DNA of 64,000 bases from Limnobacter humi. Lineage in GTDB: Bacteria; Pseudomonadota; Gammaproteobacteria; Burkholderiales; Burkholderiaceae_B. Below the pieces are notes generated by a model. It was not told the origin of the DNA. It worked only from the letters and a program-made list of their open reading frames with translations, and ran no database searches. Both the position numbers and the translations under genes were made by a program. Of this stretch, positions 36,660 to 45,426 are shown piece by piece. Location of the stretch: positions 186,001 through 250,000 of the forward strand of contig NZ_JANIGO010000003.1 of assembly GCF_024518835.1 (NCBI RefSeq), in the 5' to 3' direction. Position 1 is the first letter of the stretch, and the number at the start of each line of letters is the position of its first letter.

Positions 36660-37766
36660 ATGGAAGAACTCAACCTTGAACACCTGCGCCACATCGTTCT
36701 GTGGGCCACCTTTGCGATTGGCTTGTGGTTTGGTGCCGTGTCGCATCGCAGCCACTTTTGCACCATGGGCGCTGTGGCCGACATTGTGAACTTTGGCAAC
36801 TGGAACCGCATGCGGGCATGGGGACTGGCCATTGGCGTGGCCAGTCTGGCTCTGCAGGCCATGACCCTGACGGGCCTTGCGCGGCCGGAAGACACGATTT
36901 ACCTCAATCCACAATGGTCTTGGCTATCCGGCATTCTGGGCGGCTTGCTGTTTGGTGTGGGCATGGTCTTGGCATCGGGCTGCGGCAGCAAAACCCTGAT
37001 TCGACTCGGCGGCGGCAATCTGAAAGCCCTGGTGGTTTTCCTGGTGCTGGGGCTAACCAGCTACATGGCGCTGAAGGGCATTCTCGGGGTGGTTCGCGTT
37101 CAATGGTTTGATCCCTTGAAAATCGACCTGGGCAACGCCAGCAGCATTCCTGGTTTGCTGGGCGAATCAGTCCAAACCAGCGTTGCAACAGCCGTGACCA
37201 TTGGTTTGCCAGTGGTGCTGATCGCCACCAGCCTGTTTGCCCGCTCCGCATGGAACAAAGAAACCCTGCTGGGTGGTTTGGGTGTAGGCCTCGCCATTGC
37301 TGCGGTGTGGTGGGTTGCTTTCAATCTGGCGTATCTGCCCGAGCACCCGGAAACACTGGAGGCTGCCTATTTGGGCTCTTACGCCAATCGACCCGAAGCG
37401 TTCAGCTTTGTAGCGCCTTACGCCTACACGCTGGAATGGCTCATGTTTTATTCCGACGCCAGCCGCGTTCTGACCGTGGGCGTGGTGGCCTGTGCGGGGG
37501 TAGTCCTGGGCGCTGCGGCCAGCGCTTGGCAAGAGGGAAGCTTCCGCTGGGAAGGGTTTCAGGGCGTGGAAGACACCGCCAACCATGTGGTCGGTGCCGC
37601 ACTGATGGGGTTTGGTGGCATTCTGGCTTTGGGCTGCACCGTGGGTCAGGGTTTGAGCGGGGCCAGCACCCTGTCAGTGGCGTCGTGGATCACCACACTG
37701 GCCATTGTGGCAGGCGCTTGGGTTGCCCTGAAATACCAAACCTGGCGGATTGAACGCATGCTTTGA
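36660..37766 (+). CDS. YeeE/YedE-family membrane transporter (sulfur-compound uptake type)
   Basis: A 368-residue protein with about nine membrane segments. Conserved family motifs are FGAVSHRSHFCTMGAVAD, GVGMVLASGCGSKTL and, near the C-terminus, LALGCTVGQGLSGASTLS, each holding the cysteines that in characterised YeeE proteins pass thiosulfate through the membrane. Thiosulfate or a similar sulfur substrate is therefore inferred. No TusA/YeeD partner is encoded next door. The stop codon overlaps the predicted -35 box of the tRNA promoter. Confidence 0.85.
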   Translation: MEELNLEHLRHIVLWATFAIGLWFGAVSHRSHFCTMGAVADIVNFGNWNRMRAWGLAIGVASLALQAMTLTGLARPEDTIYLNPQWSWLSGILGGLLFGVGMVLASGCGSKTLIRLGGGNLKALVVFLVLGLTSYMALKGILGVVRVQWFDPLKIDLGNASSIPGLLGESVQTSVATAVTIGLPVVLIATSLFARSAWNKETLLGGLGVGLAIAAVWWVAFNLAYLPEHPETLEAAYLGSYANRPEAFSFVAPYAYTLEWLMFYSDASRVLTVGVVACAGVVLGAAASAWQEGSFRWEGFQGVEDTANHVVGAALMGFGGILALGCTVGQGLSGASTLSVASWITTLAIVAGAWVALKYQTWRIERML

Positions 37767-37791
37767 TTTTTTCAAAAACATTCGTTATAAT
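37763..37791 (+). promoter_or_regulatory. Sigma-70 promoter of the tRNA gene
   Basis: TTGATT at 37763-37768 and a perfect TATAAT at 37786-37791 with a 17-nt spacer lie 12 bp before the tRNA 5' end. The discriminator just after (CGCGG) is GC-rich, which is typical of stable-RNA promoters under stringent control. The -35 box overlaps the stop codon of the preceding transporter gene (TGA 37764-37766). Confidence 0.8.
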
Positions 37792-37802
37792 CGCGGTCTT
37801 TC

Positions 37803-37879
<77 letters not shown>

Positions 37880-37890
37880 AGTTTTTAAAA

Positions 37891-37926
37891 AGCCCCGCAG
37901 GCTGCATATCCTGCGGGGCTTTTTTC
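37891..37926 (+). terminator. Rho-independent terminator after the tRNA
   Basis: A perfect 11-bp stem, AGCCCCGCAGG at 37891-37901 and CCTGCGGGGCT at 37910-37920, with an 8-nt loop, followed by TTTTTT. It is 11 bp beyond the tRNA 3' end. Confidence 0.95.
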
Positions 37927-38167
37927 TTGTCCGGTTTTATCAACGCCAACCCCCCTGTTTGGAGGGGGGTCTGCCCTTGCCCCACCCCGTTCTGGTGATT
38001 ACACTTGTTAACAATTCGTTACTGCGCAAAGCATCCAAAACCCAAGCGAAGAACGAAGAGAAGTCACAATAAAACATCAGAGGCAAACAAGGGAGGAAAC
38101 GCCTGAACCCCCGTGGTGATGGGTGTACCCCTTTGCGATAGCATCAACTTGCAAAGAGGAATGAGAC
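37927..38167. other. Spacer before the copper-radical oxidase gene
   Basis: About 240 non-coding bases. It contains a CCCCCC/GGAGGGGGG-like short dyad near 37950-37970 and, close to the oxidase start, a small inverted repeat CTTTGC/GCAAAG whose second arm overlaps the AAAGAGGA ribosome-binding site. No clear -35/-10 pair was identified. Confidence 0.4.
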
Positions 38168-40474
38168 ATGATGAAAGTCAAGCGTCTGCACGCGCTGATC
38201 GCGCTGACAGTACTGAACACGGGCTTTGCATTGCCCGCACACGCAGGCTTGCTCGATGACCTGATCGGCAGCAAAAACCCACTGAACACCGGCGCCAGCA
38301 GCACAAAGACCTGCACGTCCACCAATTGCAAGGGCAGCTTTTCAAAGCCCTTTGCCGAACCCTTTGTGTACCGTCGCAGCCCCACCGAGGATCGCAACCC
38401 CGACGCTGTCGGCACCCGCACTGACCAGAAATGTCTGGTTGATCCGGTGACCGGCAAAAACCGCTGCAAGCCTGCAGCCGGCACCATTTCCCTGCTGCCC
38501 AATGGTGACTTTCTGTACTTCAATGCACTGGAAGGCACTGAAGACTTTGAATTCAGCATTTTGGTGGACTTTGGCCAGAAAGCCATCAATGACCAAACCC
38601 GTGTGATGCGCATTCCACGCGACACCAATGCAGCCACCAGCTGGGTGCGTCCCTTTGAAGTGGATGCTGGGGCCAACCCCAACGGTTACAACATCACTGA
38701 ACTCATCCCAGGCTTGTCCAACAAAGACACCAACAGCGCCGACGGTGCCCTGTTCTGCGCCGACGTGGCCATGTTGGCCGATGGCCGCATTTTGGCCGTG
38801 GGCGGTACGTCCTACTACAGCGAGCCCGGCAGCAATGCTCTGGGTTATGGCTTGACCGAGCTGGAAGGCCTGCGCAACAGCCGTGCTTACAACCCCAACA
38901 CCAACCACTGGACCCAAATGGCCGACATGAACTTCGGTCGCTGGTATCCCTCGTTGGTGACTTTGTCTGATAGCAAGATTTTTGTGGCCAGCGGTGTGAC
39001 CAAGCTGCTCAAGCCCATCTACCCCCAGGCACCTGAACAAAGTGGTCGCAATGTGGTGCACACCGAAACCTTCGACCCCAATGCCAATGGTGGCAAGGGT
39101 GTTTGGAAGGTGAACGGTGAGGCTGCACAGCGCACCCTGCCCTTGTTCCCCCGCATGCACCTGCTGCCCAATGGCCATGTGCTGTACAACGCGGGTGGTC
39201 AGGCCTTCAACCCCTTTGGTCAAAGTATCGACCAACCCTTGTGGAACATTGCTGCCACTTACAACCCGGGCAAAGACCAATGGTCTGACCTGGCCTATGC
39301 CGGTTTCCCATTGCGCTTTAGCCAGGCCGGTCTGGAGTCGTTCACGCAAATCCTGAATGTGCCCACCGCGCGCAATGCAGCCATGACAGCGCTCACCAAC
39401 ACACTGATGAGCGCCCCCGTGAAAAGCCCGCAAGCCCTGATGAGCCTCTTGGGCACGCTGGGCACCGGTAACCCCGAACAGATGCTCCAAAAAGCTGTGG
39501 GCGGTGGCATGCGCGGCTCCACATTCTCGGTCATGCTGCCGTTGAAACCCAACACCCAGGGCAAATACACCGATGCCAGCTTCCTGACCGCAGGCGGTGT
39601 ACTGCCATTGGTCGGGCTGACCTCACCGGGTGGTTATGTGGCAGTGGCCTCCTCCCGCATCGACACGGTGAAAACCGAACTGGCTCCGAATGTGAAAGAC
39701 GCCAAGATTGTGGGCTACGAGAGTGAAGTCACTGGTGCATTGAACCAAACCCGCTGGTATGGCACAGGTGTGTTGCTGCCGGATGACTCCGTGACGGTGT
39801 TCAACGGCGGTGACCGAGACGGCGTTGCAGCACCGGGTGTTGAATTTGCCCGGCAAACCACCGAACGCTTTGACCCACGAACCAAGAAGTGGGAGCAAAT
39901 GGCTGTGTCCAACCATCCTCGCACCTACCACAACACCGCATTGCTGATGCCAGACGGTCGCGTGCTGGTGGGTGGCCATGCACCCATTTCCACGCTGTAT
40001 CTCAAGAACATTAACCTGGCCCAGTTTGGTTTTGCACCCAATGATGGCCGTGATCCGTCCTTTGAGATCTATTCACCGCCGTATGTGTTCCACCCCGATC
40101 GTCCCGAGCTGAAGGGCTTCAAGGATGCGACCGCAACGGACCCCGCAACGGGAAAACCGATGGTGCACCAGTATTTGAAAGGCCAGGAAGTGACCATCGA
40201 ACTGGGTGACAAAACCAATGCCAACCAGATCGACTCCATCACCTTGGTCCGACACACTGTCATGACGCACTTGATCGATGGAGACCAGCGTACTGTGGTG
40301 ATTCCGAAATCCATGTTCACCAAGGTTAACGGCAAGCAAATCAGCTTCCGGATTCCGGACCAGGCTGCCGTGGTGCCGCAAGGTGCTTACATGGTCTTTG
40401 CACGCAGCAAAGACTCTGCCGGCAACTTGCTGCCCTCCAAGAGCGTCAGCTTCATGCTCAAGCATGGGGCCTAA
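38168..40474 (+). CDS. Secreted galactose oxidase/glyoxal oxidase-like copper-radical oxidase
   Basis: A 768-residue exported protein (signal peptide 1-26, ending PAHA). It has kelch-type beta-propeller repeats (LADGRILAVGG, LSDSKIFVASG, MPDGRVLVGG) and a C-terminal DUF1929-type immunoglobulin-like domain (about 630-768). All ligands known from galactose oxidase can be matched: Cys197 (FCADV) and Tyr260 (GRWYPS) for the Tyr-Cys radical cofactor, axial Tyr587, His588 (RTYHN) and His701 (MTHLIDG). The substrate is unknown. An insertion of about 90 residues (380-470) lies between blades. The stop overlaps the start of the next gene. Confidence 0.85.
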   Translation: MMKVKRLHALIALTVLNTGFALPAHAGLLDDLIGSKNPLNTGASSTKTCTSTNCKGSFSKPFAEPFVYRRSPTEDRNPDAVGTRTDQKCLVDPVTGKNRCKPAAGTISLLPNGDFLYFNALEGTEDFEFSILVDFGQKAINDQTRVMRIPRDTNAATSWVRPFEVDAGANPNGYNITELIPGLSNKDTNSADGALFCADVAMLADGRILAVGGTSYYSEPGSNALGYGLTELEGLRNSRAYNPNTNHWTQMADMNFGRWYPSLVTLSDSKIFVASGVTKLLKPIYPQAPEQSGRNVVHTETFDPNANGGKGVWKVNGEAAQRTLPLFPRMHLLPNGHVLYNAGGQAFNPFGQSIDQPLWNIAATYNPGKDQWSDLAYAGFPLRFSQAGLESFTQILNVPTARNAAMTALTNTLMSAPVKSPQALMSLLGTLGTGNPEQMLQKAVGGGMRGSTFSVMLPLKPNTQGKYTDASFLTAGGVLPLVGLTSPGGYVAVASSRIDTVKTELAPNVKDAKIVGYESEVTGALNQTRWYGTGVLLPDDSVTVFNGGDRDGVAAPGVEFARQTTERFDPRTKKWEQMAVSNHPRTYHNTALLMPDGRVLVGGHAPISTLYLKNINLAQFGFAPNDGRDPSFEIYSPPYVFHPDRPELKGFKDATATDPATGKPMVHQYLKGQEVTIELGDKTNANQIDSITLVRHTVMTHLIDGDQRTVVIPKSMFTKVNGKQISFRIPDQAAVVPQGAYMVFARSKDSAGNLLPSKSVSFMLKHGA

Positions 40475-41405
40475 GCTTCGGCGCACCTTGCTGGCCGGGC
40501 TCATGGCCTGCGCCTGTGCCCAACCCGCCCAGGGTTGGGCGCATGCGGAGCATCACAGCGAAGGAGGCGTACCCACACTGAAACAAGCCAGCAACCTGCC
40601 CAAGGGTGTTGATGTGTCGGTGGTCCAAACCACAGCGTATCAATTTGCATTGGCCACCAATGGTCAGCATGCAGTGGACATTCTGGATGAGCGGGGCAAA
40701 CCGTTTTTGCGGGTGCGTCAGGGTCAGGTGGAAGCAGATGTTAACAACCCAAGCTGGTACCGGGCTCAGCAGCCCGGGGGCGGCGCTATTCCTGCCGCTG
40801 TGAAATCAGGCAAGTTGCCACCGCGCTGGACGACGGTACAACAAGCCGATGGCATTGGTTGGTACGACGCTCGTCTCATGGACGAGACCCGTAAAGCATT
40901 CAAGCTTGTTGTTCGGATTGATGGACAAGCCCACACCCTCAGGGTGGCGCGGGAGGCCGAAAAACCGGTGACTGGTTTTTGGCAACCAAAAATCTTGACG
41001 GTCAAGAGCACAGACAACCCCGGATTGGCAGACCAGCTCCTGACTGTGATTCCCGGTTTGAGTGGACACACCCTCATGGTGTCGGTGTTGCCAGGCACGG
41101 AAGGCGGCTTTGAGGTGCTGGATAACCAAATGCGAGCCTTTGCCCGCTTGGGACCCGATGGCGCGCTGCTCAATCGCCAACATCCGTGGAGCAGCGAATT
41201 GGGTTTGTTTCCTCGCCCAGAACAATCCGCAGAAGGCTGGAGTGAAGTGTCCAACAGCAACACATTGGCCTGGCAGGACCCGCGACTGAAGGTGCAGCAG
41301 CCGGGCAAACCTGGTGTTCAACGCTGGACAATACCCCTGCGCCACCAGCCTGATGGTGCCATTGTCTGGATTGAAGGCGAGTCATCCTGGCAAAAAATAC
41401 GCTGA
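40464..41405 (+). CDS. Exported protein of unknown function, partner of the copper-radical oxidase
   Basis: A 313-residue protein with a signal peptide (LLAGLMACACAQPAQGWAHA) and no other hydrophobic segment, so it should be periplasmic or secreted. A His-rich motif (HAEHH) starts the mature protein. The blocks PFLRVRQGQVEADVNNPSWYRA and LPPRWTTVQQADGIGWYDARL resemble, from memory, an actinobacterial family of exported proteins with a PPRW...WHDHR motif; this was not checked. Its ATG lies inside the oxidase gene (11-bp overlap), so the two are coupled. It could be a copper chaperone, electron-transfer or maturation partner; no function is shown. Confidence 0.7.
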   Translation: MGPKLRRTLLAGLMACACAQPAQGWAHAEHHSEGGVPTLKQASNLPKGVDVSVVQTTAYQFALATNGQHAVDILDERGKPFLRVRQGQVEADVNNPSWYRAQQPGGGAIPAAVKSGKLPPRWTTVQQADGIGWYDARLMDETRKAFKLVVRIDGQAHTLRVAREAEKPVTGFWQPKILTVKSTDNPGLADQLLTVIPGLSGHTLMVSVLPGTEGGFEVLDNQMRAFARLGPDGALLNRQHPWSSELGLFPRPEQSAEGWSEVSNSNTLAWQDPRLKVQQPGKPGVQRWTIPLRHQPDGAIVWIEGESSWQKIR

Positions 41406-41412
41406 ATTTTTC

Positions 41413-41438
41413 GGGCTCAGCCAATGAGCCCCTTTTTT
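41413..41438 (+). terminator. Rho-independent terminator after the oxidase operon
   Basis: A 7-bp perfect stem, GGGCTCA at 41413-41419 and TGAGCCC at 41425-41431 with a 5-nt loop, then CTTTTTT. It is 7 bp after the stop codon of the oxidase partner. Its T-run overlaps the end of the convergent glycosyltransferase gene. Confidence 0.85.
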
Positions 41439-42999
41439 ATTTCAACAGCGATTTCAATACCCCCATGTCCCCAATGCGGCATTCCGCTTCAAACCCATAC
41501 TTGCGACCAAACGGGCAGTCAAACACCGGCAAGCCCTTGGGAATCTTGTAATACTTGGTCACTGCTTCACGCAGTACCACATTCCGAAACTTTTCATAAT
41601 CGAAAGCGTGACCGTCCACAATGGTGAACGGAATTCCCTCGATTGTTTCGATTTTCACCGTGGACGACTCAAAATACGGTGCGTAGCTGGCTGGGTCAAT
41701 CGGCTTGTCCTTGGCCACGATCCGAATGTCTTTCCCCGCCATCTGCCGCCAATCCACAAACACATCGTCGTTGCGGGCGTGGTATTTCCCAGGCCCAAAC
41801 ACAGGCACCACCTGCCCATGGTGATAGGTCAACAGCGAGGCCGGAGAATAAGCCACCGTGGTCAACACAGCGCCTTTGGGCATGCCTGCCATCAAGCCTT
41901 TCAACACCTTGTCTGTCTGCCGGTGAAACACCACGTCGTCCCGGAAGCTGCTTTTCCAGATGTTGGGGCTGGCATGTATTAGCAGTGCAAACAGCACCAC
42001 ATGGGGCACAGCCAACACAGCATTCCAGCGAACAAAGCGCTTCATTTGCTCTGCAGTGGCCGACAAACCCAACAGCACAAATGCGGCGGGAACAAAACCC
42101 AACACCCAATGCAGGCCGATGGTTTTTTCCAGTGAAATAAACAGGAACAAGGCCAGCGGAACCCACAAGGCCACCACCAGCGCAGAATGGCCTCTCCAAC
42201 CTGCGCGGCCTTTCACCAAAGCCCAAACAGCCCACGGGGACATCACATACAACATCATGCCCAGGTAAGTGACCACGGTTTGCCAACCCAGGTGCGCATC
42301 TTCATGCCGGTTCACCAGGTTGAACATGATGTTGTTCCAACAGTTGAAAGCGTTGTAGGCGATATTCACCAATGCAAACGGCAACCCCCCGGCAGCCAGG
42401 CACAACACCATGCGCCAATTGCGTTGCACCAACAGCAGGTGCAACACAAAGGCAATACCCAACAGCACTGCGAAGTATTTGGACAAGAAGGCCAAACCCG
42501 TGAATGCGCCAGCCAGAAAAACACCCCCATGCGAGCCTTTGCGCACTGCCAGCACATAGGTCAACACCGCCAGCGACATGAAGAAAATTAGGGGGGTGTC
42601 TGTGGTCACAAACACCCCGTACCATGACACGGGCAAACTGAGGTACACCGCCCCAGCCAACCAGGCCCGGGCTTCCTGTTCAGCGGGCAGCAATCGCTTC
42701 AAGAGAACAACCACGCCACAGGCAATCACTGTGGTAAGCACCACGGTGGCACTTCGAACCACCAGGGGCGAGCCACCGAGGTGGTCCAGCACCCATAACC
42801 ACCAGCCAATCATGGGCGGGTGATCGTAGTATCCCCAGTTCGGAAATTTAGCCCACAGGTAGAAAAAGGCTTCATCACTGGTCATCGGAAACCAGTGCGC
42901 CAGCCACAGCTTGAGAACCAGGGTCACCAGCACCACGGAACCGAACGTACCTCGGGCTTGTGCAGTCGTTACAGGAAAACCAAAACGGGTATTGGGCAT
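41437..42999 (-). CDS. ArnT/PMT-like (GT83-type) integral-membrane glycosyltransferase
   Basis: A roughly 520-residue protein with about 10-12 membrane segments. The N-terminal loop TSDEAFFYLWAKFPNWGYYDHPPMIGW contains the acidic pair and DHPP motif of the ArnT/dolichyl-phosphate-mannose mannosyltransferase family, which transfers sugars from a polyprenyl-phosphate carrier in the periplasm. The C-terminal domain (about 380-520) is soluble and periplasmic. I choose ATG 42999 (MPNTRFG); an upstream ATG at 43038 would overlap the HAD-UbiA gene by 17 bp. It lies 22 bp after that gene and probably uses its product. Confidence 0.82.
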   Translation of the reverse strand: MPNTRFGFPVTTAQARGTFGSVVLVTLVLKLWLAHWFPMTSDEAFFYLWAKFPNWGYYDHPPMIGWWLWVLDHLGGSPLVVRSATVVLTTVIACGVVVLLKRLLPAEQEARAWLAGAVYLSLPVSWYGVFVTTDTPLIFFMSLAVLTYVLAVRKGSHGGVFLAGAFTGLAFLSKYFAVLLGIAFVLHLLLVQRNWRMVLCLAAGGLPFALVNIAYNAFNCWNNIMFNLVNRHEDAHLGWQTVVTYLGMMLYVMSPWAVWALVKGRAGWRGHSALVVALWVPLALFLFISLEKTIGLHWVLGFVPAAFVLLGLSATAEQMKRFVRWNAVLAVPHVVLFALLIHASPNIWKSSFRDDVVFHRQTDKVLKGLMAGMPKGAVLTTVAYSPASLLTYHHGQVVPVFGPGKYHARNDDVFVDWRQMAGKDIRIVAKDKPIDPASYAPYFESSTVKIETIEGIPFTIVDGHAFDYEKFRNVVLREAVTKYYKIPKGLPVFDCPFGRKYGFEAECRIGDMGVLKSLLK

Positions 43000-43021
43000 G
43001 GTGTCAAAGTTCGTCGAATGG

Positions 43022-44434
43022 TCAGGCCGCCAAGGCAAACAACATCATGGTCGCCAGCAGGAAGCCCCAACTGATACGATCATTCAAGGCAAAGTGAACT
43101 GGATCGTCGATCATTTCCTTTCGGGAGGTGAGAATCCAGATCCGCATCAACCAATACAGAAACAACGGGCAAATGCCCCACAGGTACTGTGGCGATGAAT
43201 ACAGTCGCGATCCATTCTGACTGTCCACATACAGCGCCAACACCAGCACGGCCACGAATCCACTGGAGATGCCCATGGACACCAGGTAACTCAGGTCGCT
43301 CATCCGGTAACCACGGCCGTGTGGCACATTGCCTTCAATCTGCAAAAATTCCAGCTCTGCACAACGCTTGACCAAAGCCAGGCTTAAAAACAGAAACAGC
43401 GAAATCGCCAACAGCCAGCTGGACAGGGCAATGCCTGTGCCCACCCCACCCGCAATCACCCGAACCGTGTACAACAGGGCCAACAGCAGCACATCCACAA
43501 AGGCTGTGCGTTTAAAGACAAAGGTGTACAGCAGCGTTACAACGGTGTAGATGACCAGCACCCCAAAAAACTGGACATTGACACCCAGCAGCGCCACCAG
43601 AAAACCAAGCACGCCCAGCCCGACCATCAACAGGAAAGCCTGCGGTATAGACACGGCACCGCTGGCCATGGGGCGATGGCGTTTGCGGGGATGCTGTCGG
43701 TCCGAATCGAGATCCATCAGGTCATTCCAGATGTAGGTGGCCGAGGCCACCAATCCAAAGCCGACAAAGCCCCATGCCATGGACAGCCACAAGCCAGGGT
43801 CCCGACTGTGGGCCGCAATCAGCGGCAAAAACAGAAGACCATTTTTGGCCCATTGCTGAATGCGCATGGCCTTCAGCCAGACCCGCATTGACAGGCGAGG
43901 GGTATCAATCCGCTGCAAATCAATACCAGCCGCTTTGGCCCGGGCCTGCACCACCGGCGACACATTCACGCCGTAGGCGAGCGCCGCTTGTTTCCAAATC
44001 GGCAAATCCACGGCGGCATCACCAAAATAGACAAACGGTGCGCCTGCAGCATCTGCCTCGATGGCGGCCAATTTGCGCACCCCTTTCAGATTGCTGTCTT
44101 CGCTCGCAATCACACGGTCAAACACACCCAGGCGGTCAGCCACTTTCTGAACATCGCGCTTCATGGAAGCACTGGCCAATACCAGCACATGACCGCTTAA
44201 TTTGAATTGCTGCAAACGGTCCAGAACTTCACTGCAAATGGGTAAGCGATCGAGCACCGGGCTCACCCGCTGAGCCACGGCCTGCTTGAAATACCACCCC
44301 CCCTTCAAGGCCCACCACACCATCAGGAATCCGTAGGCCAGGTTCTTCTTGAGCAACAGCAGACAGGATTCCACCAACACGTCGGACGGACTGAGCGTGC
44401 CATCCAGGTCGACATAGATCACCGCCGGTTTCAT
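43022..44434 (-). CDS. HAD phosphatase fused to UbiA-family prenyltransferase (decaprenyl-phosphate phosphoribosyltransferase type)
   Basis: A 470-residue fusion. Residues 1-200 form an HAD phosphatase: motif I VDLDGTLSPSDVL, SASMKRDVQ, and motif IV VYFGDAAVDLPIW. Residues about 205-470 form a UbiA-type membrane prenyltransferase with about eight segments and the metal-binding WNDLMDLDSDRQHP, whose repeated Asp motif is close to decaprenyl-phosphate phosphoribosyltransferase. The likely role is to build a polyprenyl-phosphate pentose, with the HAD half removing a 5-phosphate. It overlaps the TetR gene by 4 bp and is followed by the GT83-type enzyme. Confidence 0.82.
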   Translation of the reverse strand: MKPAVIYVDLDGTLSPSDVLVESCLLLLKKNLAYGFLMVWWALKGGWYFKQAVAQRVSPVLDRLPICSEVLDRLQQFKLSGHVLVLASASMKRDVQKVADRLGVFDRVIASEDSNLKGVRKLAAIEADAAGAPFVYFGDAAVDLPIWKQAALAYGVNVSPVVQARAKAAGIDLQRIDTPRLSMRVWLKAMRIQQWAKNGLLFLPLIAAHSRDPGLWLSMAWGFVGFGLVASATYIWNDLMDLDSDRQHPRKRHRPMASGAVSIPQAFLLMVGLGVLGFLVALLGVNVQFFGVLVIYTVVTLLYTFVFKRTAFVDVLLLALLYTVRVIAGGVGTGIALSSWLLAISLFLFLSLALVKRCAELEFLQIEGNVPHGRGYRMSDLSYLVSMGISSGFVAVLVLALYVDSQNGSRLYSSPQYLWGICPLFLYWLMRIWILTSRKEMIDDPVHFALNDRISWGFLLATMMLFALAA

Positions 44435-45132
44435 TGCCGTCCCGCGATTTTGTCCGACAACGAGTGGGTGGGCTCCTCTTCCCAGTGGGCAGCACCCAGA
44501 AACACCATGATGATCTGTTTGACAAAGTTGTCGATCATCTCCCGCTCCACAGCCGGCTGACCTGGTTTCATGTCCAGAAAATCCACGGCAGAATTCATCA
44601 TCAAGGTGACCACCACGCTACAGATCAATTGCAGGGTGTTGGTCGCCAGCTTGGGAAAAATATTCAGTGCACGCAAGTCTGTGGCCATTTCATGGGTGAA
44701 ATGAGCGATCTCGTTTCGGATGGCAGCGCGAAGCACCGCCGAACCACCCGACCGCTCCGAGCTCACAAATCTCCACTCCAAATGATGCTGCTGAAGATAC
44801 CCCACAAACACACTGACGGAGTGTCTGATCATGTCCTCGCCAGGCAGGCTCGCCTGACGGGCCTCACGCAGCAATCGACGCAGGGTAATTCCGCCCTCTT
44901 CCACCAAGGCCAGACCCAGTTCATCCGTTGTTTTGAAGTGGCGATAAAACGCGGTGGGCACCACACCAGCCTCGCGCGTAATTTCTCGAATACCCAATGC
45001 TGTAAAGCTGCTGCCGTTGCCAACCAGGTTCAAAGCGGCCTGCAGAAGGTTCTGCCGGGTTTGCTCCTTGCGACGAACGCGCGCCTGGGTTTCATCAACG
45101 GGTTTGGGTGTGCTGCCTGTGCGTGATCTCAT
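44431..45132 (-). CDS. FabR-like TetR-family transcriptional regulator
   Basis: A 233-residue TetR-family repressor. The helix-turn-helix region reads FTALGIREITREAGVVPTAFYRHFKTTDELGLALVEEGG, close to FabR, the regulator of unsaturated fatty acid synthesis; SSERSGGSAVLRAAIRNEIAHF in the ligand domain also follows FabR. It heads the minus-strand unit TetR - HAD-UbiA - GT83 and overlaps the second gene by 4 bp, so it is likely to regulate this operon, its own expression, or membrane lipid genes elsewhere. Confidence 0.82.
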   Translation of the reverse strand: MRSRTGSTPKPVDETQARVRRKEQTRQNLLQAALNLVGNGSSFTALGIREITREAGVVPTAFYRHFKTTDELGLALVEEGGITLRRLLREARQASLPGEDMIRHSVSVFVGYLQQHHLEWRFVSSERSGGSAVLRAAIRNEIAHFTHEMATDLRALNIFPKLATNTLQLICSVVVTLMMNSAVDFLDMKPGQPAVEREMIDNFVKQIIMVFLGAAHWEEEPTHSLSDKIAGRQ

Positions 45133-45295
45133 GGTGCCACCATGTTTGGAAGTGACTCCATTGTAATGAAATCCGTCTGATGCATTTCTGAAAATTCAAC
45201 AGGTCAAACAAGAATTCATGGCGTATCGGTCACTGAACTGACCTAGGGCAATTACGTATTTTCACCAATTTTGGGTCATTTTGTGGACGAAAAGA
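45133..45295. other. Divergent spacer between the TetR gene and the two-component operon
   Basis: This spacer holds a dyad GGTCA-N6-TGACC (45228-45243), about 96 bp upstream of the TetR start, which could be an operator; no matching second site was seen. The rest shows no recognised signal. The promoter of the response-regulator gene lies just to the right. Confidence 0.35.
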
Positions 45296-45324
45296 TTGAC
45301 GACCTTCATAACTCCAGTTTTACT
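45296..45324 (+). promoter_or_regulatory. Predicted sigma-70 promoter of the two-component operon
   Basis: TTGACG (45296-45301) and TTTACT (45319-45324) with a 17-nt spacer, about 100 bp upstream of the response-regulator start. The -35 matches consensus at 5 of 6 positions and the -10 at 4 of 6. Confidence 0.5.
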
Positions 45325-45426
45325 CACCCTAAAGAGGGTTGGAAAGCGGTTGGGATCCCCCGATGATGGGGACATCACATTTGTAGTGACGCCGTTTTAA
45401 TTAACCCGCCCGGGAGGAGAATACCC

